From positions 2,812,702-2,876,701 of the forward strand of contig NC_044916.1 in NCBI RefSeq assembly GCF_003576645.1: a DNA stretch of 64,000 nt, read 5' to 3'. The translations under genes were made by a program, and so were the position numbers. The notes under the pieces are model-generated. The model had not been told where the DNA came from, did no database searches, and saw only the letters and a program-made list of their open reading frames with translations. This document shows positions 26,358 through 43,791 of this stretch, piece after piece (within the stretch, counting starts at the first letter, position 1; each line of letters opens with the position of its first letter). The stretch is from Ipomoea triloba (taxonomy: Eukaryota; Streptophyta; Magnoliopsida; Solanales; Convolvulaceae).

Positions 26358-26559
26358 GGGATATGACCATAGATTTCAAGCATACTAGGATGGAGTAGTT
26401 TAACTATATATGCATACAATTTAAAAGAGTGATAAGAATGCATACATAATCTGTTAAAAATAAATGTATCATGTATGTCAAATAATTTTAACCTTGTTTT
26501 AAGTTCAGTATATATGAAGTGTAGTTAAGTAAACTTAAAGCTAAATATTTATAAATTAA

Positions 26560-27241
26560 GGGTGTGTTTGGAAAGCTAGAAAATGAGTCATTTTCCAGAA
26601 AACATTTTCCTTTCTTGTGTTTGGTTGCAAAGCAGAAAACTGTCTTTGAGTGTTTGATTCATTTTCCAGAAAATAGATAGGAAAATGAACAAAATTGTAA
26701 AATTGAATATTTTAATTAATTTATTTAAATATAACAACATTTATAACAAATATAACAATCAACAAAATCACAACAAAAATATTTAAAAAAATTAAAAATA
26801 AATAAATAAAACGGTTTCACGGTGAAACCAGTCGTGGCCGACTGGTTTGGAAACCAGCCGGCCAGACTGGTTTCCAAACCAGTCGGCCAGACTGCCGGCT
26901 GGTTTCCGAAACCAGTCGGCCAGACTGCCGGCTGGTTTCCGAAACCAGTCGGCCAGACTGGTTTCCAGTCGGAAACCAGTCGCCATCGGCCGACTGGTTT
27001 CGCCGTCCGTCGGCGATCAGTTTGTGTTAAAGAGGCGGAAGGGAGCTCAAGGAGAAGGAAGAAGCAATCTGGAAAATGACTTCCCCCCAAAAAAAGGGAA
27101 GACATTTTCCACAAAATGGGGCTCATTTTCTATTGACCAAGATGCTATTTTCCATTGACTCTATTTTCCCCTTCCTTCCCAAACACCAAAAACCCGGAAA
27201 ATGATTTCCGGAAATCATTTTCCGGGTTTCCAAACACACCC
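26560..27241. mobile_element. MITE with internal GC-rich minisatellite
   Basis: Ends GGGTGTGTTTGGAAA and its inverse, flanked by TAA (26557-26559 and 27242-27244), which fits PIF/Harbinger-like elements. It is rich in GGAAAATGA-like motifs near both ends. Diverged pieces of related sequence occur in CRK3 intron 1 near 29510-29600 and perhaps in CRK5 intron 1. Confidence 0.75.
26830..27005. repeat. 33-bp GC-rich minisatellite
   Basis: Tandem units built on ACTGGTTTCCGAAACCAGTC, itself a near palindrome, with CGGCCAG linkers and a 33-base period at its core. Because the period is a multiple of three, open frames with 11-residue repeats appear on both strands. These are not genes. Confidence 0.85.
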
Positions 27242-27244
27242 TAA

Positions 27245-28460
27245 GTGTTTGACATGTAATCATGTTTTGTATGATATAGCAGTTTTAAAGATATTTGGTT
27301 GAAAATTAACAAGTTTTTATTAAGGATTTAAGATATTGATTTTATAAACATGTAATTAAGAAAATATATACTTGAAGTTATAAAATTATGTATATGTAGT
27401 ACTATACTAATGTTGTTTTTTGATTGAGTTAAAAATAAAAAAGTATTGCATTATTAAAGACACACAATACTTTCGATCATAGTAATAATATTTTTTTCAT
27501 TCTTTTCATTATTTAAATTTGATTCATATACTTTGAGCTAACCTTCAACTCTACCTACATTCCGAAAAGGTAGCAAATCAAATTCTATTAAGTACCAAAC
27601 CTTCAAAAATACAGGGTAAGTAAAAAAGGTACTTATAAGTTTAAAATATTTTATTCGAAAAAAAAAACTTTCTGATTGTAAGTTGGCTTAGTTTAGATCA
27701 ATCTATTCATTGTTCCATGTTTATTAAATATTGTTGACCAATTGGTGTATTAGTACAGACAAGCAAACATAACGTCAAAAGTTTTCTTCGTATGAATGGG
27801 GCAGCCGCCGTTACGGGGAAGCTGAAGGACTTTACTTGCTATATATAGTACACACATCATTTTCATTCTCCGTCTGCCACGTTTCGAGTCCAAACCACGT
27901 TGAATCCAAATTGATCGGACAATTAATTTGATATTATAAAATTTTAATTTTGACCTACTCCTTAGCAAAATTGTCTAATTTGAACTGATTAACTATAGAT
28001 AACATAAGTTGATTTATCTTAAGTCGATTAAAGTTACAAGACACGATTATAAGTAATTGCGGACTTTCTCGTAAATCAAAGGGACCAAACAATGTTATTA
28101 TAAGATCTACTCACCATGTTGCCCGTCAACCTCAATTGATTAAATACATACAAATTTCTGTAATTTAGTTATAATTTTATTTCATTCTAGTTCAAACCGC
28201 TATTTATGGAAAAAAATAACAAAATCATATCTTCCAAATTAACTCCTTAAAACTTGACTTTAAAGAAGTTTTAATTTCATTTGAGGATCCTAGCTTCCTA
28301 AATGTAAAACAATATGTGAATCAAGTTTTTTTATATCATAGTTAGAAAAGTTATTTTGCTTAGACAATAAGGAATAGCTTACCTTTCATTCTATCCAACT
28401 TTGTTGTAAAGGCTTCTATTTATGATTAATGAATTAAAACTTAGACCAAACCAAGTCCAC
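27245..28460. other. CRK3 upstream region
   Basis: No gene. The segment at about 27720-27835 (TATGAATGGGGCAGC...ACGGGGAAGCTGAAGGA) is homologous to 59390-59495 downstream of CRK7. It is therefore part of the duplicated CRK flanks. Confidence 0.65.
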
Positions 28461-28513
28461 TCTACTCCTTCCTTCACGTTGCTCCTACCACATTAAATAC
28501 AACAACCTACTTG
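28461..28513 (+). promoter_or_regulatory. Conserved proximal CRK promoter block
   Basis: CTACTCCTTCCTTCACG followed by a TTCCTAC-like segment and an AT-rich stretch (ATTAAATACAACAACC), about 150 bases before the CRK3 start. The same block precedes CRK5, CRK6 and CRK7. It is likely the core promoter or 5' UTR, and the A/T stretch could act as a TATA element. Confidence 0.55.
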
Positions 28514-28622
28514 CCATAAATACATTTTCTTCAATGGATATATACTTTATTTTCCGTAATAAATTTTATTATATATACGTTCTTGAACTGTGATATCCCT
28601 CGCTCAGCTCATCACAATTAAT

Positions 28623-31564
<2,942 letters not shown>

Positions 31565-32440
31565 TTCTAGATGTAGAACATTGGAAGTTTTTCTATTATG
31601 GGACCTATGGTTTATGGCAAATTATATTGTGAACCAGATAGTCTACATTGTAACGTAGATCATGAATAAATATTCTTTTAATATATTGAAGGTACATTAT
31701 TTGTAAACTGAAGGTTCATTATTTGTGCACTACTAAATAATGAAATTTCAATACATATATAATATAATGTATCTTTAAAAAATAAATTTTTAGTATATTA
31801 AAATTTTACTTTATGTTACTGATCCACCTTACAAGGTATACCGTGGTTTATGGTATAAATTGATCATTTATTTGAGTTCTTCTTTTGTCTTTCAATTGAC
31901 AAAAAGATTTGTTATGCCCATTTATAATAATGGAAATTGATACTTATTCTCATTGAATTATATTATCAAGTGATGATTTTTCTATCTCTTTGCTAAATGA
32001 ACTTTTGAATTGTTAAAAAAAAGGGCAAAATAGATATTTAAAAATTATTACTTTCTTTTCCAACAAACACCATTTACAATATTATAATTATAATTTTAAA
32101 TAAATGCTAGCTACAAAATTAAGAGTTAAACATAAATAATTTATTATTGTAAATTTGTGTTCAACTCTTAATTCTATTACTAGTATTAACTTAAAAGAGT
32201 TAACTTTTAAATTGTTATCATCTATGATCCAAGTTAATCATTTATGGTTTTTAAACTTTCAAATTTTAACCAGTTGTGATAGATCCTCTTGGAAAGACCA
32301 TGACTGGTTAAAATTTAATAATTGAATGACCATGAGTAGTTAACTTGGACCATGAATAGTAATAACTTGAAAGTCGAAGAATCATGAGTGGTCACTTTTA
32401 AATTTTAGGACTAAACGTTGCAAAATCAGTATACTCGAGG
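31565..32440. other. Intergenic after CRK3, with foldback
   Basis: No gene. A foldback with arms of about 65 bases is centred near 32290 (left 32213-32280, right 32300-32366; shared TCCAAGTTAA and AAATTTTAACCAGT). The remainder is AT-rich. Confidence 0.55.
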
Positions 32441-32449
32441 AACTCAGAT

Positions 32450-33050
32450 ATCTATTTGGATTGACTAAATTAATTTAATTATTATGACCCAATAAATTAA
32501 ATGGACTCAATAATCAATTTTATAATTAGGTCCAATAATAATTTTATCAGTCCAGTTGTTGGTTTAAATTTTCTATGTCTACAACATTACATGATAGTTG
32601 ACATATATTAATTTAGACTTATTCGTAGAAAAAAAAAATTAAATTGTCTGTCACGTTTAGGAACGTAACGAAACTCGATATCAAAGGTTGCACTCCCGTC
32701 GACATCAATTCCTAGCTTTAATTTACACCACAAATGAACAAACTACATCAGTCTCTTCAAGACCTCGTCTTTTAACCCGTAAAACACGGTATACACAACA
32801 ATTAATAATACAACTCGAGAGAAGAACAAAATCCTTTGACAAGCTAAGTATAGAGTGAAACTAGAACGTCTCCGAATCCCCTATCAGAACACTTTCCTCA
32901 AATAATCACTTGTTTAACCATAGTTTTTTCAGCCAGTTGACTAAGAATGAAACAGTAAAATTTATCGTGTTTTTGTTAGATAAAATCTCTAAAATTACAA
33001 ATCACTTCTTCACAGATTAACTTAAAAAAAATCCACAACATCTCATCTAA
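32450..33050. repeat. CRK upstream block, copy 2 (before CRK4)
   Basis: Homologous to 38895-39510 over about 600 bp, including the AACTCGATATCAAAGGTTGC core at 32671. It lies 2.5 kb before CRK4 because a copia element has inserted at 33352-34948. Confidence 0.8.
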
Positions 33051-33580
33051 CTTATAAAAGGCCATAGCCAAATACAAGAGTGATCATCTACGTCTTTGAG
33101 GAAGAGAGCATAATTGTACATGTACAAACTACATATAAAAGTAGTAAATTTCGATTTGGCACCACCCCAGAAAGTCCGTAGTTTCACCTTTCAGTTTTCG
33201 CGTTAAAAATACTGTGTGTCTTTATTTTTCTCTCAGTTATCCACACTTTATTTGCCCAACCGAATATGTTAGCATCCCAACTGACTACCCCCAGTAGTCA
33301 TAAAACCAACACACTTGATATTGTAATTACCTATTAATAGTTACAGCATCTTGACGAATTATGTCAGTGCATAACAAACAGAAAGAATCACTGGAGAATT
33401 GCAGTGAAGAATTGAGAGGAAAAATGTCATTGAGTTGGTACTGGTTTGTTGTATGTTGTGTTCTGTTACAAGGAAGAGAGCCACATCTTTTTATTATATA
33501 TGCTGTATTAACCAACTAACCAACTAAAACTAACTAGCAAGGAAAATTACACAATAGTCCTTTTGAAAGCTAGCTACTGG

Positions 33581-34399
33581 TTACTTCATCACCCCGTAAG
33601 CTGGCGCGTGAAGGTCTTGAAGGCCCAGCTTATCATGAAAACTGTCAAACAATGGTTCGGACAATGCTTTAGTAAAACCATCTGCTATCTGCTTGTGTGA
33701 TGGAATGCTCAGCAGTTTAATCACCCCTTCATGTACCTTTTGCCTCACTACATGACAGTCTACCTCTATGTGTTTAGTACGCTCATGGAACACGTAGTTT
33801 TCCCCTATGGCAACAGCAGATTTGTTATCACGGAATAGAGCAACCGGGTTGTTATTGTCTGCATTCAAATCTCTCAGCATGTATAAGAGCCATTGAATTT
33901 CACAAACTGTGGAAGCTAGAGCTCTGTATTCAGCTTCAGAGGAGGACCTTGACATAGTGGCTTGTTTCTTAGTCTTCCAAGATACAAGAGAATCCCCAAG
34001 ATAAATGCAGTAACCTGTTATGGACTTCCTTGTTTCAGTGCAGGTAGCCCAATCTGAATCAGAAAACCCTTGCAGCTTAATGAGAGATTTAGAAGCATAG
34101 AATAAACCTTTGCCAGGAGAACCTTTGAGGTATCTCAACACTCTGTGAGCTGCAATTAAGTGAACATCTCTGGGTTTATCTACAAACTGGCTCAGCTGTT
34201 GCACTGCATAAGAAATATCAGGCCTGGTATTGGTTAAGTACAAAAGCTTTCCAACAAGCCTTCTAAATATTTCAGGGTTGTCAAGCAAAGAACCCTCAAT
34301 ATTGGTGAGTTTCTGCCCTGTGACACATGGTGTCTTTGCAGGTTTTGCATCTACAAACCATTCTCCTGTAAGATCTCTATAGTGTATTTCCTTTGGCAT
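33581..34399 (-). pseudogene. Copia RT tail and RNase H fragment
   Basis: 272 residues: the C-terminal thumb region of the reverse transcriptase (RRLVGKLLYLTNTRPDISYAV) followed by RNase H with GFSDSDWA, SSSEAEYRAL, LFRDNKSAV and the ADGFTKAL tail. The frame is open and its stop lies in the LTR. The catalytic RT core, integrase and protease are missing because of the deletion next to it. It is a remnant of a larger polyprotein. Confidence 0.88.
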
Positions 34400-34448
34400 A
34401 GATTAATGCCACTGGAAGTTCTGAAGGCCTCAATTCCCAAAAAATAAT

Positions 34449-34715
34449 TCAGCTGACCAAGGCCTCAAGAGCAATCTTCATTGACCTACTCCACGAGGCG
34501 TAATTGATTTCGGATAAAGGAGGCGATACGAGGCCTATGTTAGGGTTCTCCGTGATGTGGAGATACAGAGGATCATCGAAATCATCGCTCCGTTGATTTT
34601 GGTTCGCGGAAGTCTGATTGGATGAGGTTCCGGCTCGATCTGTTCGATTCCCGTCTCCGTCTGCTTCCATTACCACCGCTGCGGCGTAGCTCCGGCTGCC
34701 GCGCTCTGATACCAT
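34449..34715 (-). pseudogene. Copia gag N-terminus fragment
   Basis: 88 residues with DPLYLHITENPNIGLVSPPL and NYASWSRSMKIAL, the typical start of a plant copia gag. It stops at the internal deletion junction, about 50 bases before the pol fragment. The frame starts right at the edge of the 5' LTR and primer site. Confidence 0.82.
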
Positions 34716-34953
34716 GACGAATTATGTCAGTGCATAACAAACAGAAAGAATCACTGGAGAATTGCACTGAAGAATTGAGAGGAAAAATGTCATTGAGTTG
34801 GTACTGGTTTGTTGTTGTGTTCTGTTAGGGAAGAGAGCCACAGCTCTTTATTATATATGTTGTATTAACCAACTAACCAACTAAAACTAACTAGCAAGGA
34901 AAATTAAACAATAGTTCTTTTGAAAGCTAGCTATTGGTTACTTCATCACATCT

Positions 34954-35564
34954 GACCTATTAACATCTCACATTTAACTGACTTTTAAGAGAAATCATTA
35001 TTTTGATCCCTTAATTATTTCTCAATTGTTAATGTACTCTAATTTTCAATTTCAACTAATTTGATTATTGAATAGTTTAAAATTTCGTCAACTATACCCT
35101 TCCAGAGACAAAATTGGCGAAATTTTAAAAATATGAAAATCACCATTTTGGTCCATGAAAGGGTTTAATTAACGAAGGTTTAAACAATTCGAGAACCAAA
35201 TTGTTTGAAATTAAAAACTATAGACTATATTGACAGTTAGGAAACAATTGAGAGACCAAAATTGTGATTAAGTGTACTGTTAAGTGTTAACTTTCGACTA
35301 GTTCTGCCTAACAGAGGTTGCTTGTAAAAGTGAAACACCATGAACAAGAAATTAGACTTATTGCAGATGGAGGTCCCAAAAAGTCATTGATTAGGAGTTG
35401 AATAGCCAATTAGCCATAGTAGTGTATCTCCCAGAATTGAAATTCCACAATTATTGTTGAGTGACTGGGAAATGTTCTAGCCTCCTAACCATTACTTCTC
35501 AATCCATATCTCCATAGTCCATTCTATTCTCCAAAGATTACATTAGGAAAATAGTGTTACAATA
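34954..35564. other. CRK4 upstream with degenerate foldback
   Basis: Diverged inverted arms at about 34966-35090 and 35175-35300 (TTTTGATCCCTTAATTATTT versus the inverse of the GAGACCAAAATTG segment) suggest an old MITE of about 330 bp. There is no gene. The proximal promoter block seen before CRK3, 5, 6 and 7 was not found. Confidence 0.5.
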
Positions 35565-36152
35565 ATGTCTCCTTTGTTGAGCTCCATTATTCCCAGCGAC
35601 TCTCCGGCAGGTTTCACTTGCATTATCCTTTGGCTCTGCTTGTTTATGAGCCTAATTAGCAGAGTCACCGCCGAAAATTTTCTTCTCGCATATGCCTGCC
35701 CAAATACTTCTACCTATACCCCGAACAGCACGTATCGAGCCAACCTTGATGTTCTTCTCTCTACACTTTCCTTGCATGGCGAAGAACAAAATGGGTGGTA
35801 CCAGAAACGTGAAACTGCGGTGTACGGCTTGTTCATGTGCAGGGGAGATGTCTCGACCGACGTATGCAGTGAGTGTGTTAGTAAAGCTACCAAAATAATA
35901 CGGCAGAAATGCCCCTGGGAGAAGACAGCTATAGTTTGGTACGACTATTGCATGTTGCGTTACACGGACAAGAACGTATTCGGGATAAGAGAGGAGGATA
36001 TTGTCGTCTCTTATGGTTTGATAAATACACAGAAACATGCTGAACCAGGTAGGTTCATGGATTTCTTGAAAAAAATGTTGGATCAAGTAGCCAATCAGGC
36101 GGCTAAAGATGAGTATGGGTTAAAGAAATTTGCCACTGGAAAAGCTAATTAG
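35565..36152 (+). CDS. CRK4 5' part: secreted single-DUF26 ORF
   Basis: A complete ORF of 195 residues with a hydrophobic signal peptide (about residues 17-36, ending RVTA) and one whole DUF26 domain (ACPNTSTYTPNSTYRANL, CRGDVSTDVCSEC, WYDYCMLRY), closing with YGLKKFATGKAN and a stop. It derives from CRK exon 1. A deletion fused the end of the first DUF26 to intron 2, so the second DUF26, hinge and membrane helix are lost. The stop falls right at the junction. The product would resemble single-DUF26 secreted proteins of the ginkbilobin type, which bind mannose in known cases. Whether it is expressed is unknown. It may simply be the 5' part of a pseudogene. Confidence 0.65.
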   Translation: MSPLLSSIIPSDSPAGFTCIILWLCLFMSLISRVTAENFLLAYACPNTSTYTPNSTYRANLDVLLSTLSLHGEEQNGWYQKRETAVYGLFMCRGDVSTDVCSECVSKATKIIRQKCPWEKTAIVWYDYCMLRYTDKNVFGIREEDIVVSYGLINTQKHAEPGRFMDFLKKMLDQVANQAAKDEYGLKKFATGKAN

Positions 36153-36723
36153 AGTTTTTGCAATTTAGAGTTTTGTAACATCCCTCTTCTTTCCTGTAGA
36201 AATGATTGGAGTTTCAGCTGAGGAGTCTTCGCAATATGATTTTGGTACTGTTCAAGCTATTACAAATTATTTCTCTCTCAAAAGTAAAATTGGTGAAGGT
36301 GGATATGGTCTTGTATACAAGGTAAATCATTAGCTCCATCAAGATCCATCACATCAATATACATATGTATGTATGTATGCATGTATGTATGCTCATTTTA
36401 GTCTATTCTAATTGTTTGTTGATTACTAATACTCAGGGAATACTCCCAAGTGGACAAGAAGTAGCTGTAAAACGGCTTTCGAGAAGCTCAGGACAAGGAG
36501 CTCAAGAATTCAAGAATGAGGTTGAAGTAGTCGTCAAGCTCCAACATAAAAATTTAGTAAGGCTACTAGGATTTTGTTCCGAAGGAGAAGAAAAGATCCT
36601 CATCTATGAATTTGTGCCCAACAAAAGTCTTGACTACTTTTTATTTGGTTAGTTTCATATCTCAAAATTTTCATACTTCCTTTGTACTAAACTCCGATGG
36701 TCTTTGCCCAACACTGGGTGTAA

Positions 36724-37035
<312 letters not shown>

Positions 37036-37372
37036 TAGGTGACATTAAACATTTAGGTGCGTTCAATCCATCATCGTTGCAGAAATATTCATTATTTAAT
37101 TTGAAACACTCCTTTTAGTTGTACTCCTTAATTATACTAATTAGTTGTTCAATGTTGTAGTGGTTACAGGTCCCAGAGTATGTAATTCATGGAGAGTTTT
37201 CTATAAAGTCAGATGTTTTCAGTTTTGGTGTTCTACTTTTAGAAGTTATTACTGGAAGAAAAAATCGCTTCTACCAATCAAATAAGCCACAAGACCTTCT
37301 TAGCTATGTGAGTAAAAACTTTCATGTTAAATACATTTATTTTCCGTGTAAGTTTATTTTATCGTGTAGATC

Positions 37373-37373
<1 letters not shown>

Positions 37374-37421
<48 letters not shown>
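37374..37421. repeat. (TA)n microsatellite in CRK4 intron 6
   Basis: About 23 TA units directly beside the Mutator-type MITE target site. Confidence 0.9.
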
Positions 37422-37427
<6 letters not shown>

Positions 37428-37430
37428 TTG

Positions 37431-37884
37431 GAGTTAATTTCACCAGAAGTCCCTTGTCTTTGGTGGTAATTCCAAATTTAGTCCTAGACCATCGTTTTTA
37501 TCATTTAACATGTCAAATTATTCTTTTTTTTGACACTTTTAGTCCTTCTCGTAACTTTTCCTATTTTTATTAAGGGCATTTTTGTTTCTTCATTATTTTT
37601 CTTTTGTTATTTTTCTGGTTTAATTGGTTTAAGACATTAGGTCTTTGATTTTTAGTAACCATATTTTTCAACTCGTTTTAGTAGTCTTAAACCAATTAAA
37701 TCGGTTTAAATCTGAAAAATAACAAAATTAAAAAAAAATATGAATAGATAAAAATGCCCTTACTAAAAATAGGAAAAACCATGAAAAAGACTAAAAGTGT
37801 ACAAAAAATAAGTCTGAGATGTTAAATGACAAAAACGATAGTTTGTGACTAAATTTAGAATTGTCACAAAAATAAAATTAACTC
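37431..37884. mobile_element. Mutator-type MITE, copy B
   Basis: 454 bp, left end GAGTTAATTTCACCAGAAGT, right end its inverse, with a perfect 10-bp duplication TATTTTGTTG (37421-37430 and 37885-37894). Same family as 20817-21160 but longer inside; both share AAACCAATTAAA(C/T)CGGTT segments. Inserted in intron 6 of the CRK4 pseudogene. Confidence 0.88.
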
Positions 37885-38261
37885 TATTTTGTTGGGAGTC
37901 CAGTATATTATGTCATCTTGTTGAACTTATGAGCACCAATGTGATAATGTTGTAGGCTTGGGAACAATGGAGGGATAATTCGCCATTAAAAATACTAGAT
38001 CCAACTCTCACAGAGTCCTATACTATAAATGAAGGCATCCAATGCATACACATTGGTCTGTTATGTGTTCAAGAAAATGCAGATGACAGACTTACAATGA
38101 CGGAAGTAATATCGATGCTCAGTAGTTATTCTGGTAGTTGGTTTGTACCTCGTGAACCAGCATTTTATCATGGTGGAAGTGAAAACAGACTCAGAGAGAT
38201 ACAGTTGGAACTGTCCTTGTCCATAAATGAAACGTCAATTTCGGAGCACTGTCCAAGATAA

Positions 38262-38894
38262 AGAAGACAGACATGAAATTCAAGCATAGAAGGACAAACT
38301 GTATATATGTAGACAAAACTGTTGTAAATATTTTTATATTGTGTGGTTATTATCTCAGTTATTATATTTCTGGATTCATGAAAATCAAGTGTTCTTTGGA
38401 GTATTGAAGGGTCAAGTTTATTTCTTAGGTGTATGTTCATTTGTAAATGTAACCCTTTGAAAAACATCAATAAAACCTCTTTCATTCTCTCCATTACTCA
38501 TGATTTTTTCATTGGTTTATGTCAATAAATGGTCAACTTGGCATGCAAGAGAAGATGAGAGAGAGTGGTAGAAGATCATCTGCAACACATGGTTCATAGC
38601 ATAGTAAGTGGGACCATTTTGCAAACACAACTACAATATCATTTCGATATGACTACAGTTTCATTGGACAATATACACCCAAAAAAACTACATTTTCATT
38701 CGATAATATAAAAACAAATGTGAGGCAGTATTTTTTGAGATGAATTGTAGTATCAGTTACGGAGCTCCGTTACGACTTACGACCGTCGTTTCTCCACTTA
38801 CTGAAACGGTATCGTTTTGTGACCATGGTCCACAATGCATTGTGAACCATGGTCCATCGTGTAACAACTAGCTTTGTGGATATGGTCCACAGGT
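38262..38894. other. Intergenic after CRK4, no gene seen
   Basis: Contains a GACCATGGTCCACAATG/TGAACCATGGTCC direct-repeat pair near 38820-38855. No coding region recognised. Confidence 0.5.
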
Positions 38895-39510
38895 ATAATT
38901 TGGGCTAATTAAATTAATTTAATAATTATGATCCAATCAATTAAATGGAGTCAATAATCAACTCTGAAATTAGCCTCAATAATAATTCTATCCGTCCATT
39001 TATCTGTTTCAAATTTTCTATATCTACAACATCACATAATAGTTGACAATTATTAATTTAGACATATTCGTAGAAAAACAAATTGTCTGTGACGTTTAGG
39101 AACCAAACTCGATATCAAAGGTTGCACTCCTGTCGACATGAATTCCTAGCTTTAATTTCCACCACAAATGAACAAACTACCTCAGTCTCTTCAAAACTTC
39201 GTCTTTTACCGTGTAAAACACGGTATACAAAACAATTAATAATACAACTCGGGAGAAGAACGAAATCCTTTGACAACTATGCAGTGAAACTGGAACGTCT
39301 CCGAATCCCTTATCAGAACACTTTCCTCCAATAATCACTGAATTATTAGGATATGATCGATTGTTTTTTAATTTAATTTAACCATAGTTTCTTCAGTCAG
39401 TTGACTAAGAATCGCACACAAAAATCTTATCATATTTTTGCTAGATAAAATCTCTAAAGTGACAAATCACTTCCTCACAGATTAACTTAATAGAAATGTA
39501 CAACATCTCA
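38895..39510. repeat. CRK upstream block, copy 3 (before CRK5)
   Basis: Best preserved copy. It holds the 200-base left part shared with 32450-32650, the ACCAAACTCGATATCAAAGG core at 39102, the AAAACACGGTATAC segment and the GTTGACTAAGAATC tail. It ends about 180 bases before the CRK5 start, so it probably includes distal promoter sequence. Confidence 0.8.
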
Positions 39511-39590
39511 TCTGGGTGGGTATTTAATGGAATATTGAATAAATTAAAGTACAAGGAAGCTATTACATTTGACCAACCTCAACTCCTGTC

Positions 39591-39640
39591 TACTCCTTCC
39601 TTCACGCTGTTCCTACTACACGACAATAAATAAAACAACC
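39591..39640 (+). promoter_or_regulatory. Conserved proximal CRK promoter block
   Basis: TACTCCTTCCTTCACGCTGT, then TTCCTACTACACGACAATAA and ATAAAACAACC, about 55-100 bases upstream of the CRK5 ATG. Nearly the same as 49302-49353 before CRK6. The AATAAATAAAA stretch may be the TATA region. Confidence 0.6.
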
Positions 39641-39693
39641 AACTGCTACCTATCCTAGTAATGTAATAGTGATTATAATTATATACTCACAAC

Positions 39694-42649
<2,956 letters not shown>

Positions 42650-43153
42650 TTATATATGCATCAATAGATCTTACAAGATCTATTTGTTGTACACCTAAAT
42701 CAATACTAATGTCCATATTGTCAATGTCGAGTCTTCCCAATGTGGCAATGTGTGGCGTAATTGTCTAAGTTAGTGGGATCTATAAAATACCAAGCAAATT
42801 AGTACAAAGCACAAAAGTAATTGAGAGACTTGCCTTAAATTTCTATCCACTCCTGTGACATACAAAAATATGGTTAATCAATAAAGTTACACTCGATTCT
42901 TACCCAACTCTCTGTCTTTCCTAGTGCAAAAATTAATAGGTGTGTTCTAATCCATTTAAACATCAATCATTGAGAGAGGAAGTCATTCACATTTAATTCG
43001 TAACGGTCACTCCAGCTCACCCGATTAACCGACTGACTAGCTGACCGACTGTTCCTAACCCTCGATTCATAGTTGGGGGAATATAGTTATAGCCTCACCA
43101 GGCCTCAACACCCTTCCCTGGTGGTTATAGAACGGGGTTGGTGGGGTGCATTG
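42650..43153. other. Intergenic between CRK5 and the gypsy element
   Basis: No gene. The 43000-43150 part is less AT-rich and might belong to the gypsy LTR if the LTR begins earlier than I placed it. Confidence 0.45.
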
Positions 43154-43697
43154 TGTCACGGACTCGTTTACCCCTAACGATGTCTCGTGCGGCCTTGACT
43201 ATATTTCACCTCTAATAGTCAAGTCAGCCTCGTTCCTCCCTCGGAAAATATACAAAGTAAGCAATGAGATGGCTACGGAAATAAGTTAGGCAAGAAGCTA
43301 AAAGAAACACTCGAACTTGGTAGGGAACTTGTAATACTTCTACACTTTATTCTACACTTGGATGGTTTTTTAGATTCCTTGGATTGGTTACAAATGAGCC
43401 CCCTTGAGGGGTATTTATACCCATTCCACCTCCTCAATGGATGGTGGAGATCTAAATAATCCTACGGCTAGAATTAATTCTCTAGAATCCTCCCTAACTA
43501 TCTTTACACACTTGAGGATTCCATAAAGTTCTAGAATATTCTATGGTTTCCTACAACCTCTAATATGACTCTAGATCATTCTAGCAATTATGGAAACCTA
43601 TACACAACCTCTAGAAAAGTCCGAAAAAGTGTAGCAAACCTTGGCAAGATGTCCCACGCATCTCGGAAATGTGTAGGAAAGTGCCCTGCGCGTTACA
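43154..43697 (-). repeat. Gypsy 3' LTR (left end)
   Basis: About 544 bp; on the minus strand it starts TGTAACGCGC and ends GAGTCCGTGACA. The outer limit is uncertain. Confidence 0.65.
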
Positions 43698-43791
43698 TCC
43701 TCCCCCACCTATTTCGGCGACGTCCTCGTCGCCTTGTATGCCTCCAAGCGTTTCGGACGTGCCATAGATCATCTTTGCATTCCCATGCTGC

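Larger units (their letters stand above)
33352..34948 (-). mobile_element. Internally deleted Ty1/copia element
   Basis: LTRs of about 240 and 234 bp (33352-33591 and 34715-34948), with TG/CA ends in either reading. The 5-bp duplication CATCT flanks them (33347-33351 and 34949-34953). The minus-strand primer site TGGTATCAGAGC sits beside the right LTR at about 34702-34713. Only the start of gag and the end of reverse transcriptase/RNase H remain, so the whole middle of pol is gone. It is non-autonomous. It may influence CRK4 as it sits 0.6 kb before its start. Confidence 0.9.

Noticed and set aside
26725..27158. Overlapping ORFs on both strands with 11-residue repeats
   Set aside because: Produced by a 33-bp palindromic minisatellite inside a MITE; no start context, introns or known domain.
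36365..36652. CRK4 exon 4 ORF read as starting with [10 protein letters not shown]
   Set aside because: The Met-Tyr-Val-Cys start is intronic ATGT repeats; the acceptor at 36436 marks the real exon start.
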